Source of the DNA: Semisulcospira habei
Lineage: Eukaryota; Mollusca; Gastropoda; Semisulcospiridae
Assembly (NCBI GenBank): GCA_036245525.1
Contig: BTPG01000002.1
Span: 123,860,951-123,924,950, forward strand
Reading direction: 5' to 3'
Length of the DNA: 64,000 bases
A program made the position numbers and the translations under genes. Within the stretch, counting starts at the first letter, position 1. The number at the start of each line of letters is the position of its first letter. The notes under the pieces are model-generated. The model saw only the letters and a program-made list of their open reading frames with translations, searched no databases and was not told where the DNA came from. Of this stretch, positions 1-9,228 are shown one piece after another.

Positions 1-1
1 G

Positions 2-994
2 GAAGTGTTTAGTCTTGACGACTCAGATGTATTTTACTGTTACAAAGACCTTTGGCTCACAAGAGAAGAACAAGAAGATCGTATTTATCAAGGCATACAG
101 CCAGATAATGTTGGTAAACTTCGAATCAATGCCGGAGACAAAACAACTACTGGGGTACCAAAGGAAGTTATTATAGCAGAAACATATGGAACTAGATTTT
201 ACATTCCACTCGAGTTTGAAATCCTAACAGCACATTTGCCTTATTATCAAGGGGCACTGAATGACCATCTGAGCTTTGAACTAACTTTCAATGACTACTC
301 CAAAGTTATAAAATCATCTGCCACAGATGCAACATACAAGATCTCTAACATTTCCTTGGAATACGAAATTGTCACACACACTGATCTAGCCAGACTCATT
401 CAAAATCAGTATCAGTCAAGACTGCCAATTTATTATGACAGGGTGATTAGACATAGTTCAATGCAAAAAGACAAGAGTGACCCGATGTGGAATATAAACT
501 TGAACACACCTGCCAGGTCACTGAAAGGTATTCTTATGTTGTTTGTTGAACCAGCAGATCCATATAAACGGGATTCAGAAAAATTCTACAATCCTAAGAT
601 TACACATTTGTCCTGTACAATTGAAGGCCGCCCTAATCAAGTGTACGCTTCAGGTTTGTTACCTTATCAACAATACGATGAGATCACAAAGTATTTTGCG
701 GGTGGAAGGATTAGAGATAAACCAGCAAACATTGCGTGCAAAGATCTACATCTGTATGATGTTAGGATCGGACAATACCTTACAAACAAGTATGCACTGT
801 GGCTAGACCTTCGTAGTACAGATGATGATTACCTTCATGGGTCAGGTCAAACTGTCGAGAACGGTAGTGATGGAATAACAATTCAGATACAAAAGAAGGT
901 TGAAACTGCTGCAGCCATAAATATATATTTGTACCTGATATATGATGCACAACTCAATATACAAGACAGTAGACTAAGTGGACACATATATTAA
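2..994 (+). CDS. Polinton major capsid protein, copy 1, N-terminus outside window
   Basis: Open frame of about 330 residues running in from the left edge and ending at a TAA. It resembles the F54H12.2-like proteins found across invertebrate genomes, which are Polinton double jelly-roll major capsid proteins forming the icosahedral shell; that family call is from memory. The frame matches the capsid N-terminus of copy 2 (14474-15032, minus) from GQEVFSLDD onward, so about 98 residues lie left of the window. Useful landmarks are YGTRFYIPLEFEILTAHLPY and PARSLKGILMLFVEP. The packaging ATPase starts 20 bp downstream. No lesion is visible in this copy. Codon use is AT-rich. Confidence 0.82.
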   Translation, partial: EVFSLDDSDVFYCYKDLWLTREEQEDRIYQGIQPDNVGKLRINAGDKTTTGVPKEVIIAETYGTRFYIPLEFEILTAHLPYYQGALNDHLSFELTFNDYSKVIKSSATDATYKISNISLEYEIVTHTDLARLIQNQYQSRLPIYYDRVIRHSSMQKDKSDPMWNINLNTPARSLKGILMLFVEPADPYKRDSEKFYNPKITHLSCTIEGRPNQVYASGLLPYQQYDEITKYFAGGRIRDKPANIACKDLHLYDVRIGQYLTNKYALWLDLRSTDDDYLHGSGQTVENGSDGITIQIQKKVETAAAINIYLYLIYDAQLNIQDSRLSGHIY

Positions 995-1013
995 AATTAT
1001 ATTGTGTATTAAA

Positions 1014-1625
1014 ATGAACCGGAGCTTAATGACCCTTGACCCACACTGTGGCTTATTTGTTGGTGCCACAGGGTGTGGGAAAACTGAATTTGTTCTTAAC
1101 CTATTACAAACAAGATACATACACCACTTTGAAAACATTGTCATATTTTGTCCTACAATCAAACACAACAAAGCTTATCACAACCGTTTATTCATTTGGA
1201 CTGACAACAACATATACTTAGTCGACCCTGAGAAAAAACTGAATGACTACCTACAATATTTTTACAAGCAATTTGAAGGACAGCCAACCTTGTTTATTGT
1301 TGATGACTGTTCTGCAGAGAAAGACATTGTCAAGAAGAGAAACACTCTAGCAGAACGTGCTTTCAGTGGCAGACACGCAAATGTTAGTGTATGGATTCTC
1401 ACTCAGAAATATAATGCTGTACTGAAAGATTTTCGAGAACAGTTAAAGTTTATCTGTTTGTTTTACTGTAAGGATCGTGACAGCTTTGAAGACTGTCTCA
1501 GAGAGAATGATGTCATACCAAATAAACATGAACGTGATGATGTAAAAAATAAACTGAAATCAACTAAGCATCTAAAGCTCATTTTAAAGACAGATCAGCC
1601 CACAGGGTATGAGTTAGTAAATTAA
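1014..1625 (+). CDS. A32-like (FtsK/HerA superfamily) genome-packaging ATPase
   Basis: 203-residue P-loop ATPase expected to power DNA packaging into the capsid. Walker A is GATGCGKT at residues 17-24. Walker B is the hydrophobic strand LFIVDD ending at Asp97-Asp98. A polar sensor-like ILTQ follows near 128-131. Its size and position next to the capsid gene match Polinton and virophage ATPases. I chose the ATG at 1014 because Walker A then lies close to the N-terminus, as usual for the family; an in-frame upstream codon at 978 would overlap the capsid stop. The frame is intact with all motifs present. Confidence 0.85.
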   Translation: MNRSLMTLDPHCGLFVGATGCGKTEFVLNLLQTRYIHHFENIVIFCPTIKHNKAYHNRLFIWTDNNIYLVDPEKKLNDYLQYFYKQFEGQPTLFIVDDCSAEKDIVKKRNTLAERAFSGRHANVSVWILTQKYNAVLKDFREQLKFICLFYCKDRDSFEDCLRENDVIPNKHERDDVKNKLKSTKHLKLILKTDQPTGYELVN

Positions 1626-1652
1626 TTTTTGTTTTTTAAAATAACAATATAA

Positions 1653-2576
1653 ATGAACCCTGATGAAATCCTTCTATTGAATGATATCAATGCTGTTGAG
1701 AACAAAGACTTAGACTCGAAAAAACAGCGTCTTTTGTCTGTAATTGTCTCAGGCAAATCAAAGACTTATCTTGGGAAACAATACATGACAGATGATATTG
1801 AATCTCTTACGGCTGACGAACTAATCAAGCTTCATTCAAAATATGAAAACCACATCGCTTCACTAATGACTCGTGATTTGAGTCGATCTCTAGTATGCCT
1901 ATACACAAAAGCAGTGAGTCACTTTCTACCTGTGGATAGTGACAGTCTTTCACACGACCTTGAAAGCAATCCTATTGTTTCAAGTTCAATTGGTAAATTA
2001 GCATGTGTCATGTTTTACAAGTTTGGAAATTACCTTGCACCTGTCGTAACCCTTCTTGTTACTGGGAGTCACCCGGGTCTGCCCTGGGGGACTTGGGTGG
2101 GGTTAGGTATTTTTTAGTTCCCAGGGTCACCCTGGTCAGCCCCACAGGGTGGGTTTTCTCTATTCTGGGGCATGTGTTTCTGTCTACCCTTTGTCCATTC
2201 ACCTGTATTTGCCTTTTTAAAACTCTCCCTACTGTCTGCACTGCCTGTAGCTCTTGATATTGGATGTGTGTTGCTAAATGGTCTTGGCTTTATTTAGGCC
2301 CCATGTGTTAGGTTTATTTAATGTGTTTGACCGGCTGGCGACATACATTCAATGTTCTGTTTAGTTTATTTTTTTCACAAGCAGTGCAGGCACGTCCTGA
2401 GAAAGCCTTGTTGCTGTCGGGACGTTAAGCAATGTACAATCAATCAATCAATTGTTACTGGGAGTCATATTGATTTTTCGAAAATAAATTTTACTGCAGA
2501 AGAAAATGGACGAAACCCAGACGACTCCACAACCGAACCCCAGTCCAGTTTTGACACAGGTTCAAACTGTGACTAA
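1653..2576 (+). pseudogene. Polinton accessory protein of unknown function, split by a SINE-like insertion
   Basis: The 5' part (1653-2071) encodes about 140 residues with an acidic N-terminus (MNPDEILLLND), a charged middle and a hydrophobic stretch near LACVMFYKFGNYLAP. I recall similar uncharacterised proteins beside invertebrate Polinton capsid genes, but know no function. A 380-bp retroposon interrupts the frame. The same frame resumes after the second copy of the target duplication and ends at 2576, overlapping the next gene by 71 bp. As it stands the protein would be truncated inside the insertion. The ATG lies 27 bp after the ATPase stop. Confidence 0.6.
2072..2451 (+). mobile_element. 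SINE-like retroposon, full-length copy 1
   Basis: 380-bp unit starting CCCGGGTCTGCC and ending in AATC repeats after GGGACGTTAAGCAATGTAC. It is flanked by a perfect 16-bp target duplication (2056-2071 and 2452-2467). At least six related copies occur in the window, all on +. It has no clear tRNA A/B boxes and no coding capacity. Direct repeats, a simple-repeat tail and 5'-truncated siblings point to LINE-driven retroposition. Family not named. Confidence 0.85.
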
Positions 2577-2967
2577 GGCTAAAAGCCCAGGCAGGGTTGA
2601 GGCTGGAAACAGATTAGCTGAATATAATAGGCAAAAACAATTACAGCTTCAAGCACAAACAGAAAAGGCTCATGTAACTAACCAGGTGTCAGCACCGTCA
2701 GGACCGACAGGACCAGTGTCAATACCGACAGGACTGACACACATTCATCAAAGTGAGAGACAAACAACTAAATCTGACCCTCAAACAACAAAATATATAG
2801 TTGCCGGATTTGTTGTCGGATTTGGTTACGTAGGTTATCAGTTATACAAAAAATACAAACCACAGACTCGTACAGTGACCAAAAAATCAGACACTCCAAA
2901 AACAAAACCAGAAGTCGCCACATTACCAGTAACACCCAAAGCCGTTGACCCATTTTATATGCAGTAA
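2506..2967 (+). CDS. Polinton accessory protein with one transmembrane segment
   Basis: 153 residues, not recognised by function. The N-terminal ~55 residues are polar and Gln-rich, with GRVEAGNRLAEYNRQK, a stretch I recall from other invertebrate Polinton ORFs. Residues ~60-78 are a Pro/Gly/Ser linker. A single hydrophobic helix spans about 97-114 (IVAGFVVGFGYVGY), and the tail is Lys/Thr/Pro-rich. This suggests a bitopic membrane protein. The frame is intact and begins inside the 3' end of the preceding interrupted gene. The context of the start codon is AGAAAATG. Confidence 0.6.
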   Translation: MDETQTTPQPNPSPVLTQVQTVTKAKSPGRVEAGNRLAEYNRQKQLQLQAQTEKAHVTNQVSAPSGPTGPVSIPTGLTHIHQSERQTTKSDPQTTKYIVAGFVVGFGYVGYQLYKKYKPQTRTVTKKSDTPKTKPEVATLPVTPKAVDPFYMQ

Positions 2968-3003
2968 ATAAAAATATTATTTTAATTTTTCTTGCCTTAA
3001 GAA

Positions 3004-3234
3004 ATGAACGACTCAAAAAATTTAATGAACCTTGTGTATCACTCTGCCGTAATCAGTGGATTAGCAGTAGCTTATTCTATGCTGGGGAAAAGTCTACTCA
3101 AAATGAAATCAGCAGACCTCAGTAGACTCGATTTTGAAGACAGCGCTAAGCTAATTGTAGTTGTCACAGCGTTGATTGCGACAAAAGATTTTCTTGTCAA
3201 GCAGGGAATTATTCCTGAAAATGTTTCTATGTAA
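3004..3234 (+). CDS. Small hydrophobic Polinton protein
   Basis: 76 residues with two hydrophobic stretches, about residues 13-30 and 50-65 (LIVVVTALIATKDFLV), separated by a charged segment. It is a likely small membrane or virion-membrane protein; no family with known function is recognised. It sits 36 bp after the previous stop and 11 bp before the next ATG, inside an evenly spaced run of same-strand genes between the ATPase and integrase. That spacing is the main reason to accept so short an ORF. Confidence 0.5.
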   Translation: MNDSKNLMNLVYHSAVISGLAVAYSMLGKSLLKMKSADLSRLDFEDSAKLIVVVTALIATKDFLVKQGIIPENVSM

Positions 3235-3245
3235 ATAAAAATAAT

Positions 3246-3680
3246 ATGGCGACGATAGCTATTATGGTAGGAGGTGCAATGGTTAATGCATTGGCTTTCA
3301 GTGGCTCTAATTATCTCTTTTCTAAAATGGGTAGAGAAGAATCTGCAGAAGAATTGAAACGTCATAATGAAGCATCTGAAAAACTTGCTCAAGCCCAGCA
3401 AGATTATGAAAAGAATAGAATTGAGAAACTTGATTTCATCAATGAAAAACTCAGGCTTGAAGGCCACGCACAACATACGTTTTCAAATACAGACGAAGCA
3501 ATCAGGGAATATTTTCTTGTCACAGGTGAAGACATGTCTATCCCAAAACCGAAACTAAGTGACTATTACAAACCAAGCACACAACAAAGAAACGGGGAGA
3601 TAATCTTTGTTCTAGTGGGAATGACATTTGTTTATTTTACAGGAGTTTTCATTGCTAGAAAAAATGGCAGCCGAAAATAA
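3246..3680 (+). CDS. Polinton coiled-coil/membrane protein
   Basis: 144 residues. Residues ~1-25 are hydrophobic and small-residue-rich. Residues ~28-75 are strongly charged with coiled-coil character (EESAEELKRHNEASEKLAQA). A C-terminal transmembrane helix lies near 118-137, followed by a basic ARKNGSRK tail. Function unknown. The AATAAAAATAATATGG start context resembles that of other genes in the element. Its last 17 bp overlap the integrase start at 3664. The frame is intact. Confidence 0.55.
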   Translation: MATIAIMVGGAMVNALAFSGSNYLFSKMGREESAEELKRHNEASEKLAQAQQDYEKNRIEKLDFINEKLRLEGHAQHTFSNTDEAIREYFLVTGEDMSIPKPKLSDYYKPSTQQRNGEIIFVLVGMTFVYFTGVFIARKNGSRK

Positions 3681-4644
3681 ACTATCAAAAATATATTACT
3701 CTCCATCAGGCTATTGGAAAGGACAAACAGCTATTGAAAAATTACATGCCGCTGTGGGCGGAGATATAACACTCAATCAGGTCAAACAATGGTTACAGAG
3801 ACAAGCAATTTGGCAGATATATCTTCCTGCTCCAAGAAAGATAACAAGGCCTCATTTTCAGAACACTACCCCAAATGACACACACCAAATGGACCTCCTG
3901 TTCCTACCACATGATACAATAAGAAAGAAACGATACAAGTATGCACTGACTGTTGTAGACATTGCTTCAAGGTACAAAGACGCTGAACCCATATCTGACA
4001 AAACTGCTAACACTGTTGCGACTGCTTTATCAAAAATATATAGTCAAGGCCCTTTAAGATACCCCAGACTAGTGCAGGTTGATGACGGATCAGAATTCAA
4101 AGGTGCTGTTAATCAGTTATTTGCTAAGCATGGTGTACTGGTCAGACGAGGCATTCCAGGTGTGCACAGATCACAGGCAATTGTAGAAAACTTTAACAAA
4201 CAGTTGTCAGAAAGACTTTTCAGTTACCAGTATTCAAAGGAACTCATGCATGTCACGCGTAACACTGAATGGGTAAAGAGATTACCACATGTGATAAAAG
4301 CAATGAACAATGAAGGACATCCTAAGCCTGCTGATGCTATTAAATTGAAAACAATTACAGAGCCAAAAACAGGACCAACCCCAACCCCCGCACCGCTTGC
4401 GCCAGACACAAGTTTATTTACTAAACAGGTAAGATATTTATATCAGCCAGGGGAGGCTGAGAACGACGACAGACGCAGGGCGACAGACCCTATCTGGTCA
4501 ACATCCGTTCATAATATAAAAAAAATAATTCCCGGCGCAGACGCAACAATATATTACCTGTATGACCCTGCACCCCAGAGGGCATTTGTCAGAGAAGAAT
4601 TACAGATTATTCCCCCAGACACCGTTACTCATTTCAGTAACTAA
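3664..4644 (+). CDS. Polinton rve-family integrase, copy 1, intact
   Basis: 326 residues; a retroviral-type integrase that would insert the element into chromosomes. The catalytic triad is complete: Asp77 in HQMDLLF, Asp140 in QVDDGSEFKG and Glu175 in AIVENFNKQ, giving D,D35E spacing. After a proline linker (residues ~240-255) the C-terminus has a chromo/SH3-like region (PIWSTSVHNIKKII to FVREELQIIP). I chose the ATG at 3664 because translation from the earlier in-frame codon at 3628 would lie inside the upstream gene. The last 45 bp overlap antisense with the 3' end of the polymerase gene, as also seen in copy 2. Confidence 0.87.
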   Translation: MAAENKLSKIYYSPSGYWKGQTAIEKLHAAVGGDITLNQVKQWLQRQAIWQIYLPAPRKITRPHFQNTTPNDTHQMDLLFLPHDTIRKKRYKYALTVVDIASRYKDAEPISDKTANTVATALSKIYSQGPLRYPRLVQVDDGSEFKGAVNQLFAKHGVLVRRGIPGVHRSQAIVENFNKQLSERLFSYQYSKELMHVTRNTEWVKRLPHVIKAMNNEGHPKPADAIKLKTITEPKTGPTPTPAPLAPDTSLFTKQVRYLYQPGEAENDDRRRATDPIWSTSVHNIKKIIPGADATIYYLYDPAPQRAFVREELQIIPPDTVTHFSN

Positions 4645-7600
4645 GTCGTCAATTAATTCATCAACCAGTTCATCGGCTATGTCTTCAGATAACTTGAGCC
4701 TGTAATGGCCTGGTGCATAAGCCTTTTCCTTACTGTGAAACACACGTTTCGTGTCTCCAACTGCCAGTGACTTTTTGTGTGTTTGGATCATTTCAAGATT
4801 ATGTTTATTTGATCTCAGTGACTTGTTTGGATAATCAGGCATCAATGCACCATCTAACACTTGCTTGTAATGTTCATGACGTATGTCTTTATTTTTTATT
4901 GCTGTTTTTTTAATTCCTTTGGCTTTCGACTGACTGCCTTTCTGGTGCAGTATAGAATACATTTTTGATCTCAGTCCAACGTACTCAACTATTGGCACAC
5001 CATTTAGTTCATCCTTAAACTTACCAGGCACTTTCTTGTTTTGTGTGCTAAACAGTGGATGGTCTTTAGGGTAATCAGATGTGTCATACATGTGTAGTTC
5101 TGTTTTCATGTCTTCATAAAAGTCTTCAGTACACACGTCAATGATCATAGAGTCAGTGTCAGTGTATAACAATCGACACTCAGGATACTTTGGTTTGAAG
5201 TAATCATAATAAAATTCAAGCATCAACAGTTTTGACAACTCAAGAATTGCCATACCAATGAATACTGGCTTGTCCAGTTTAACAATCTTTTTTTTTGAGT
5301 GACACAGCATACAATGATGAATGAAATTCTTTATACCCTGTGTACTGTGGCTTGCCTGTAAGTTTAATTGCACCTGATTCAGTTGTGACCAGTCTCACAT
5401 CTTTTCTGTGATGAGGATTTTCCATTGTCTTGCCAAAACAGGCATTGTTCATAAGCTTAAAGAAGTCTTTGTCAAATGCAGTGTTGCCATCTCTGGCACG
5501 CAATGTTGTGTTCTTCATTATGTAATCTTTCATGAAAGCACTCTGATCAAATTGAATTCCTCTGTGAACTTTCTTTAGTACTAACCCGTGTCTGATGTAA
5601 AACTCCCCCACCCGGGTCTGCCCTGGGGGACTTGGGTGGGGTTAGGTATTTTTTAGTTCCCAGGGTCACCCTGGTCAGCCCCACAGGGTGGGTTTTTCTC
5701 TCTATTCTGGGGCATGTGTTTCTGTCTACCCTTGGTCCATTCACCTGTATTTGCCTTTTTAAAACTCTCCCTACTGTCTGCACTGCCTGTAGCTCTTGAT
5801 ATTGGATGTGTGTTGCTAAATGGTCTTAGCTTTATTTATGCCCCATGTTGTAGGTTTATTTAATGTATTTGACAGGCTGGCGACATACATTCAATTTTCT
5901 GTTTAGTTTTTTTTTTTCACAAGCAGTGCAGGCACGTCCTGAGAAAGCCTTGTTGCTGTCGGGACGTTAAGCAATGTACAATCAATCAATCAATCTGATG
6001 TAAAACTGTAACAAGCGATAGTGACAAACGTAATTGAATTTATCATTCAGATTCGGTACAAGTTTAGTGTCTTCTTTTTTTCCTGTCATACTCATTTTCT
6101 CAACAGCCAATGGATAATCATTATGGTAATCGTGTAGGTGGTGTGGATACTCCAGGTCTACTTCAAAGATCCAACCCTTCGCGTCGTTTCGGTCATGACT
6201 CATAATATATTTTGTTATGTCTGTTATGTCATACTGTGACAAATCATACAAACAAAAGTTTTTCAAGGGCAATAACTCACACATCGCGAACCCATAAAGG
6301 TTATTAGCGTCAAGGTACGTAATGAATGACCTTGACCTTGAGGGGTCAAACCCAAGGTCACCATGGGCGTCCATATATTTATTGTTGGCTCTGGCGTAGT
6401 TATTTGCTGCAATACTAATGCCTCCTCTCAATCCACGTTCCACCATTTCACCCATCGTACGATCAGACAACAGGTCTATAGATATCTTACTGGATTTCAA
6501 AAATGCATCCCATGTCATGCCAGGACTAGTTATGTAACAAGCAGGGTCAAGCTTGTAGTGTAACAAACCCTTTTCACGGTAACTTTCAAATACGTCTGCT
6601 AGCAAGCAAACGTCTGCTTTCAAGTACTGGTCATGGTAATCACCAATCGTCTGACACCCTAACTTCCCCCACGCATCAAGTGCGTGCTGGTATTCAGAGT
6701 CAGAAATACCTTTTCCAGTTAGTGTAGAATAAAATTTCTCTTTTGGGGGCAGTCTTGTTTCTTCAAACACAACCCAGTGATCAATGTACTCGTACGGATA
6801 GACACCTTTCTTAATCAAGTCTGGTTCAAAATATTTACTCGTTATTGGATACTCAGTCAGTCCTTCTGCCAAACTAGCAAGACCTAAAGACAAATGTTGC
6901 ATGGAGTCATAAAATGCTAATTTATCTAACCTAAAAGTTAAGTATTTCTCAGTTGTCTGGGCAATGCAACTTATGTTTTTGTACGACTCGTCTACAGCCT
7001 GCATGATAATGTGTGAATCATACCCTTTGAGATTGTGGAAAAAGATTGGTAACTTATATGTCTTTGGATCTGTTTTTAATAACAAGTTACAATTGTTATG
7101 AGCAGCGCCTCTGTAACGTCCAGTTATGTGATCATGGTCACGAACTTTATCACCACCTAAAGGTTGTTCACAAATCCAACACGTCACAGCTGTATCAAAT
7201 TTCAGTTTGTCTTCTTCTGTCACCACCAAAGGCATCTGACATGTTGTGAGATATTGTACTACCTGACTATACAGATGTCTCATTTCTGTTAAAAACAAAC
7301 ATGCTGCATTTTCACCCCTGTAGATAACAGGTTCTGAATGCAAACCGTCTGACCTAACAATAATGTATCCAAAAGAACACACCACTTGGTCACTCAATTT
7401 TATAGTCTTTGGTAATGACTCTGGAACAGGACCGTCATACGGAACAACTAATGATTCAAAATCTGCGTACACTACAAACGGCAACTTTTGCTGATTCCCA
7501 TAGTTCTTAAAATACACTTGACTACCAGGATCTGGGTACTTAAGTACAGTCTGTATATCATCAGGTGACCTGCAGTGTAAAACATGTTTGTGTGCCACTG

Positions 7601-8477
7601 CAATAGAGGAGAATCTTTGTAAACATTTTTTACAAACTTCCTGTTTCCCATTGTGTTTTGTTGTATGTCCATGAATTAGACGTGACATATTCCTGATAAT
7701 TGTGTAGTGAAAGTTATTGTCATCTCCGATTAGCAACATGTCAACATGCTTATCTTCTGACTGACCATAGGTTGGTGCCAGTGGGGACACTCTAATTGGC
7801 TGTAACTTGTTCTCAGATTCATTATCCCACACATACACATTTACAGATATACCAGGATTTAGTTTTTCAAACAAATCTATGTCCTCTATTTTAACAGGGA
7901 ACTCAATGCCACTAAAATCGAGTTCATTTACAAATTTGGTGTAGTTAGATACACGTTCAGGTTTTGATTTTACAAAGTGTAGTTTAGCAAGCACACACCA
8001 CATAAAACAATAGTTGTCATTGTTCTGTATGTTGACGACAGCCTTTTTGTTTGCTACTTCTGTTGGCAGTGGCAACCATGCTTTACCTAATATGGGATGA
8101 TACCTTGACTGTTTCAATTGTAGTTCATGTACATGTCCTTCATGCCAACCAGACCCCTTCATTTTTGCACTGTCAATCGCCTGTAGAAAGTCTGGTAATA
8201 GTCTGTCTCTAAACACGTTTTCCAATTCTCTTCTTGTGTTAACTGTGTGTTGTCTTGTTGATATATACGATACAATTACCTCACCGCCCAATCTAGTGAA
8301 TTCGATTTTTGCAACAATCTGAATCTTAACACTGCCTGTGATAAGATTTTGTTGTATGACAGAAAAAGAGTTTTCTATTGATTAGTAAACATTATTAGTA
8401 TTGGATATGGGTAAGTTTGTTGTGTGAAACACGTTTCTTAAACTAGATGAGCCAGGGTTTTGAACATTGTCCGTCAT
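4600..8477 (-). pseudogene. Protein-primed family-B DNA polymerase of Polinton, copy 1, inactivated
   Basis: Replicative polymerase of the element. Order of parts: an N-terminal region typical of animal Polinton polymerases, a zinc-finger-like CKKC...H..HC, exonuclease motifs YADFES, HNLKGYD and YLKAD, an endonuclease-VII-like insert (CWIC with DHDHITGRYRG), motif A YLDANNLYG, motif B KLMNNACFGKT and motif C YTDTDS. The best start is the ATG at 8477, in AATAAAAATGAC context. Three lesions are visible: an in-frame TAA at codon 32 (8382-8384), a SINE-like insertion between motifs A and B (5605-5993), and a T9 tract near 5288-5296 that is T8 in copy 2 and shifts the frame. Catalytic residues remain present in the fragments. 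Confidence 0.88.
5605..5993 (+). mobile_element. SINE-like retroposon, full-length copy 2, in polymerase gene
   Basis: 389-bp full-length copy of the AATC-tailed retroposon, inserted antisense to the polymerase gene. A perfect 14-bp target duplication TCTGATGTAAAACT lies at 5591-5604 and 5994-6007. Each end matches the 2072-2451 copy. Confidence 0.87.
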
Positions 8478-8513
8478 TTTTATTTGTCCGACAAAATAAT
8501 AAATGAAAAAATA

Positions 8514-8858
8514 TTACTGCTGGCTCACCTTGTGTAATACCACTTTATTAACTGTAACACTGTCAATATAAACATTTAGTTTGCGTAGTTGTTTAAATAT
8601 GCTATAACAAACTTCCCCTAACCAACCATAGTTGGTATCATCAACTTTAAAAGTAGGTGTCTTTAAATCAACTGTCATGCGCCCCACATCTGGATGCTCA
8701 TCAACATAATCCAAAGTCACACTATATGTAGCATATATTTCTGATGGTGCTGAAAGGCTTATGTTAGTCTGTTTGGGTAATATTAAGTCAGTAAAATGCA
8801 TAACATCTTTGAAACAGTGTGAGATATCAAGCACTTGTATGATTTGTCCGTCTGTCAT
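8514..8858 (-). CDS. Small Polinton protein of unknown function upstream of the polymerase
   Basis: About 114 residues, beginning MTDGQIIQVLDISHCF and ending VLHKVSQQ. Not recognised. No transmembrane segment or known catalytic motif is apparent; the alternating hydrophobic pattern suggests a compact beta-rich fold. I prefer the ATG at 8858 because it sits in CCAATAAAAATGAC, almost the same leader as the polymerase gene 380 bp away. The in-frame stretch upstream of it looks non-coding. It is on the same strand as the polymerase and 37 bp from the polymerase ATG, so the two probably form one block. Confidence 0.5.
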   Translation of the reverse strand: MTDGQIIQVLDISHCFKDVMHFTDLILPKQTNISLSAPSEIYATYSVTLDYVDEHPDVGRMTVDLKTPTFKVDDTNYGWLGEVCYSIFKQLRKLNVYIDSVTVNKVVLHKVSQQ

Positions 8859-8936
8859 TTTTATTGGACAAACAAATGTATAAATTGTTATCAAGCAGAA
8901 TCATGTTTCTAGGAAATTACACTGAACAGTAACCTT

Positions 8937-9050
8937 TTACGTTTGCATCACTCCAGCATGTATTTTCTGTTCATGGTCAATGACATAAGGGATGTAATCA
9001 TTAGAAGATTTAACCACTATACAGATTTGTCTCCCATAGACTATATGTGA
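8937..9050 (-). pseudogene. Possible C-terminal remnant of a further Polinton gene
   Basis: A 37-codon frame with no ATG at its start, between stop codons. It reads like the end of a real protein (ICIVVKSSNDYIPYVIDHEQ) and lies on the polymerase strand just upstream of the 114-residue gene. The right edge of copy 1 may therefore be near 9.05 kb. The call rests only on protein-like composition and position. Confidence 0.25.
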
Positions 9051-9159
9051 CTATATGTTTGCAATGGAGTATTCATTGTGGATATTGTTCCGGCTGTGAC
9101 AGTGTACAGTGTTTGTGTGCCAGGTATGTACATTTGTTGGCTTAGCTCAGTGTCATGTC

Positions 9160-9215
9160 ACGTCCTGAGAAAGCCTTGTTGCTGTCTGGACGTTAAGCAA
9201 TGTACAATCAATCAA
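9160..9215 (+). mobile_element. SINE-like retroposon, severely 5'-truncated copy
   Basis: Only the last ~56 bp of the AATC-tailed retroposon are present (CGTCCTGAGAAAGCC to the AATC repeats). A perfect 13-bp target duplication TCAGTGTCATGTC lies at 9147-9159 and 9216-9228. The 5' truncation with intact flanking repeats is the signature of target-primed reverse transcription. Confidence 0.8.
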
Positions 9216-9228
9216 TCAGTGTCATGTC

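Noticed and set aside
2059..2241. Minus-strand protein beginning MQTVGRVLKRQIQVNG that recurs at 5547, 20019, 24707 and 57449
   Set aside because: It recurs only because it lies in each copy of the SINE-like retroposon; it is short, antisense and not conserved as protein.
3072..3476. 134-codon minus-strand ORF
   Set aside because: Overlaps two better supported plus-strand genes with regular spacing; Phe/Ile-rich shadow of AT-rich coding DNA.
4713..4913. Plus-strand ORF over the polymerase C-terminus (also 12628-12870)
   Set aside because: Shadow of the polymerase reading frame, present in both copies only because the gene is.
5286..5298. Programmed frameshifting in the polymerase at a T9/A9 tract
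   Set aside because: Copy 2 has T8 at the same site and reads in frame there, so the extra T in copy 1 is best explained as a slippage mutation.
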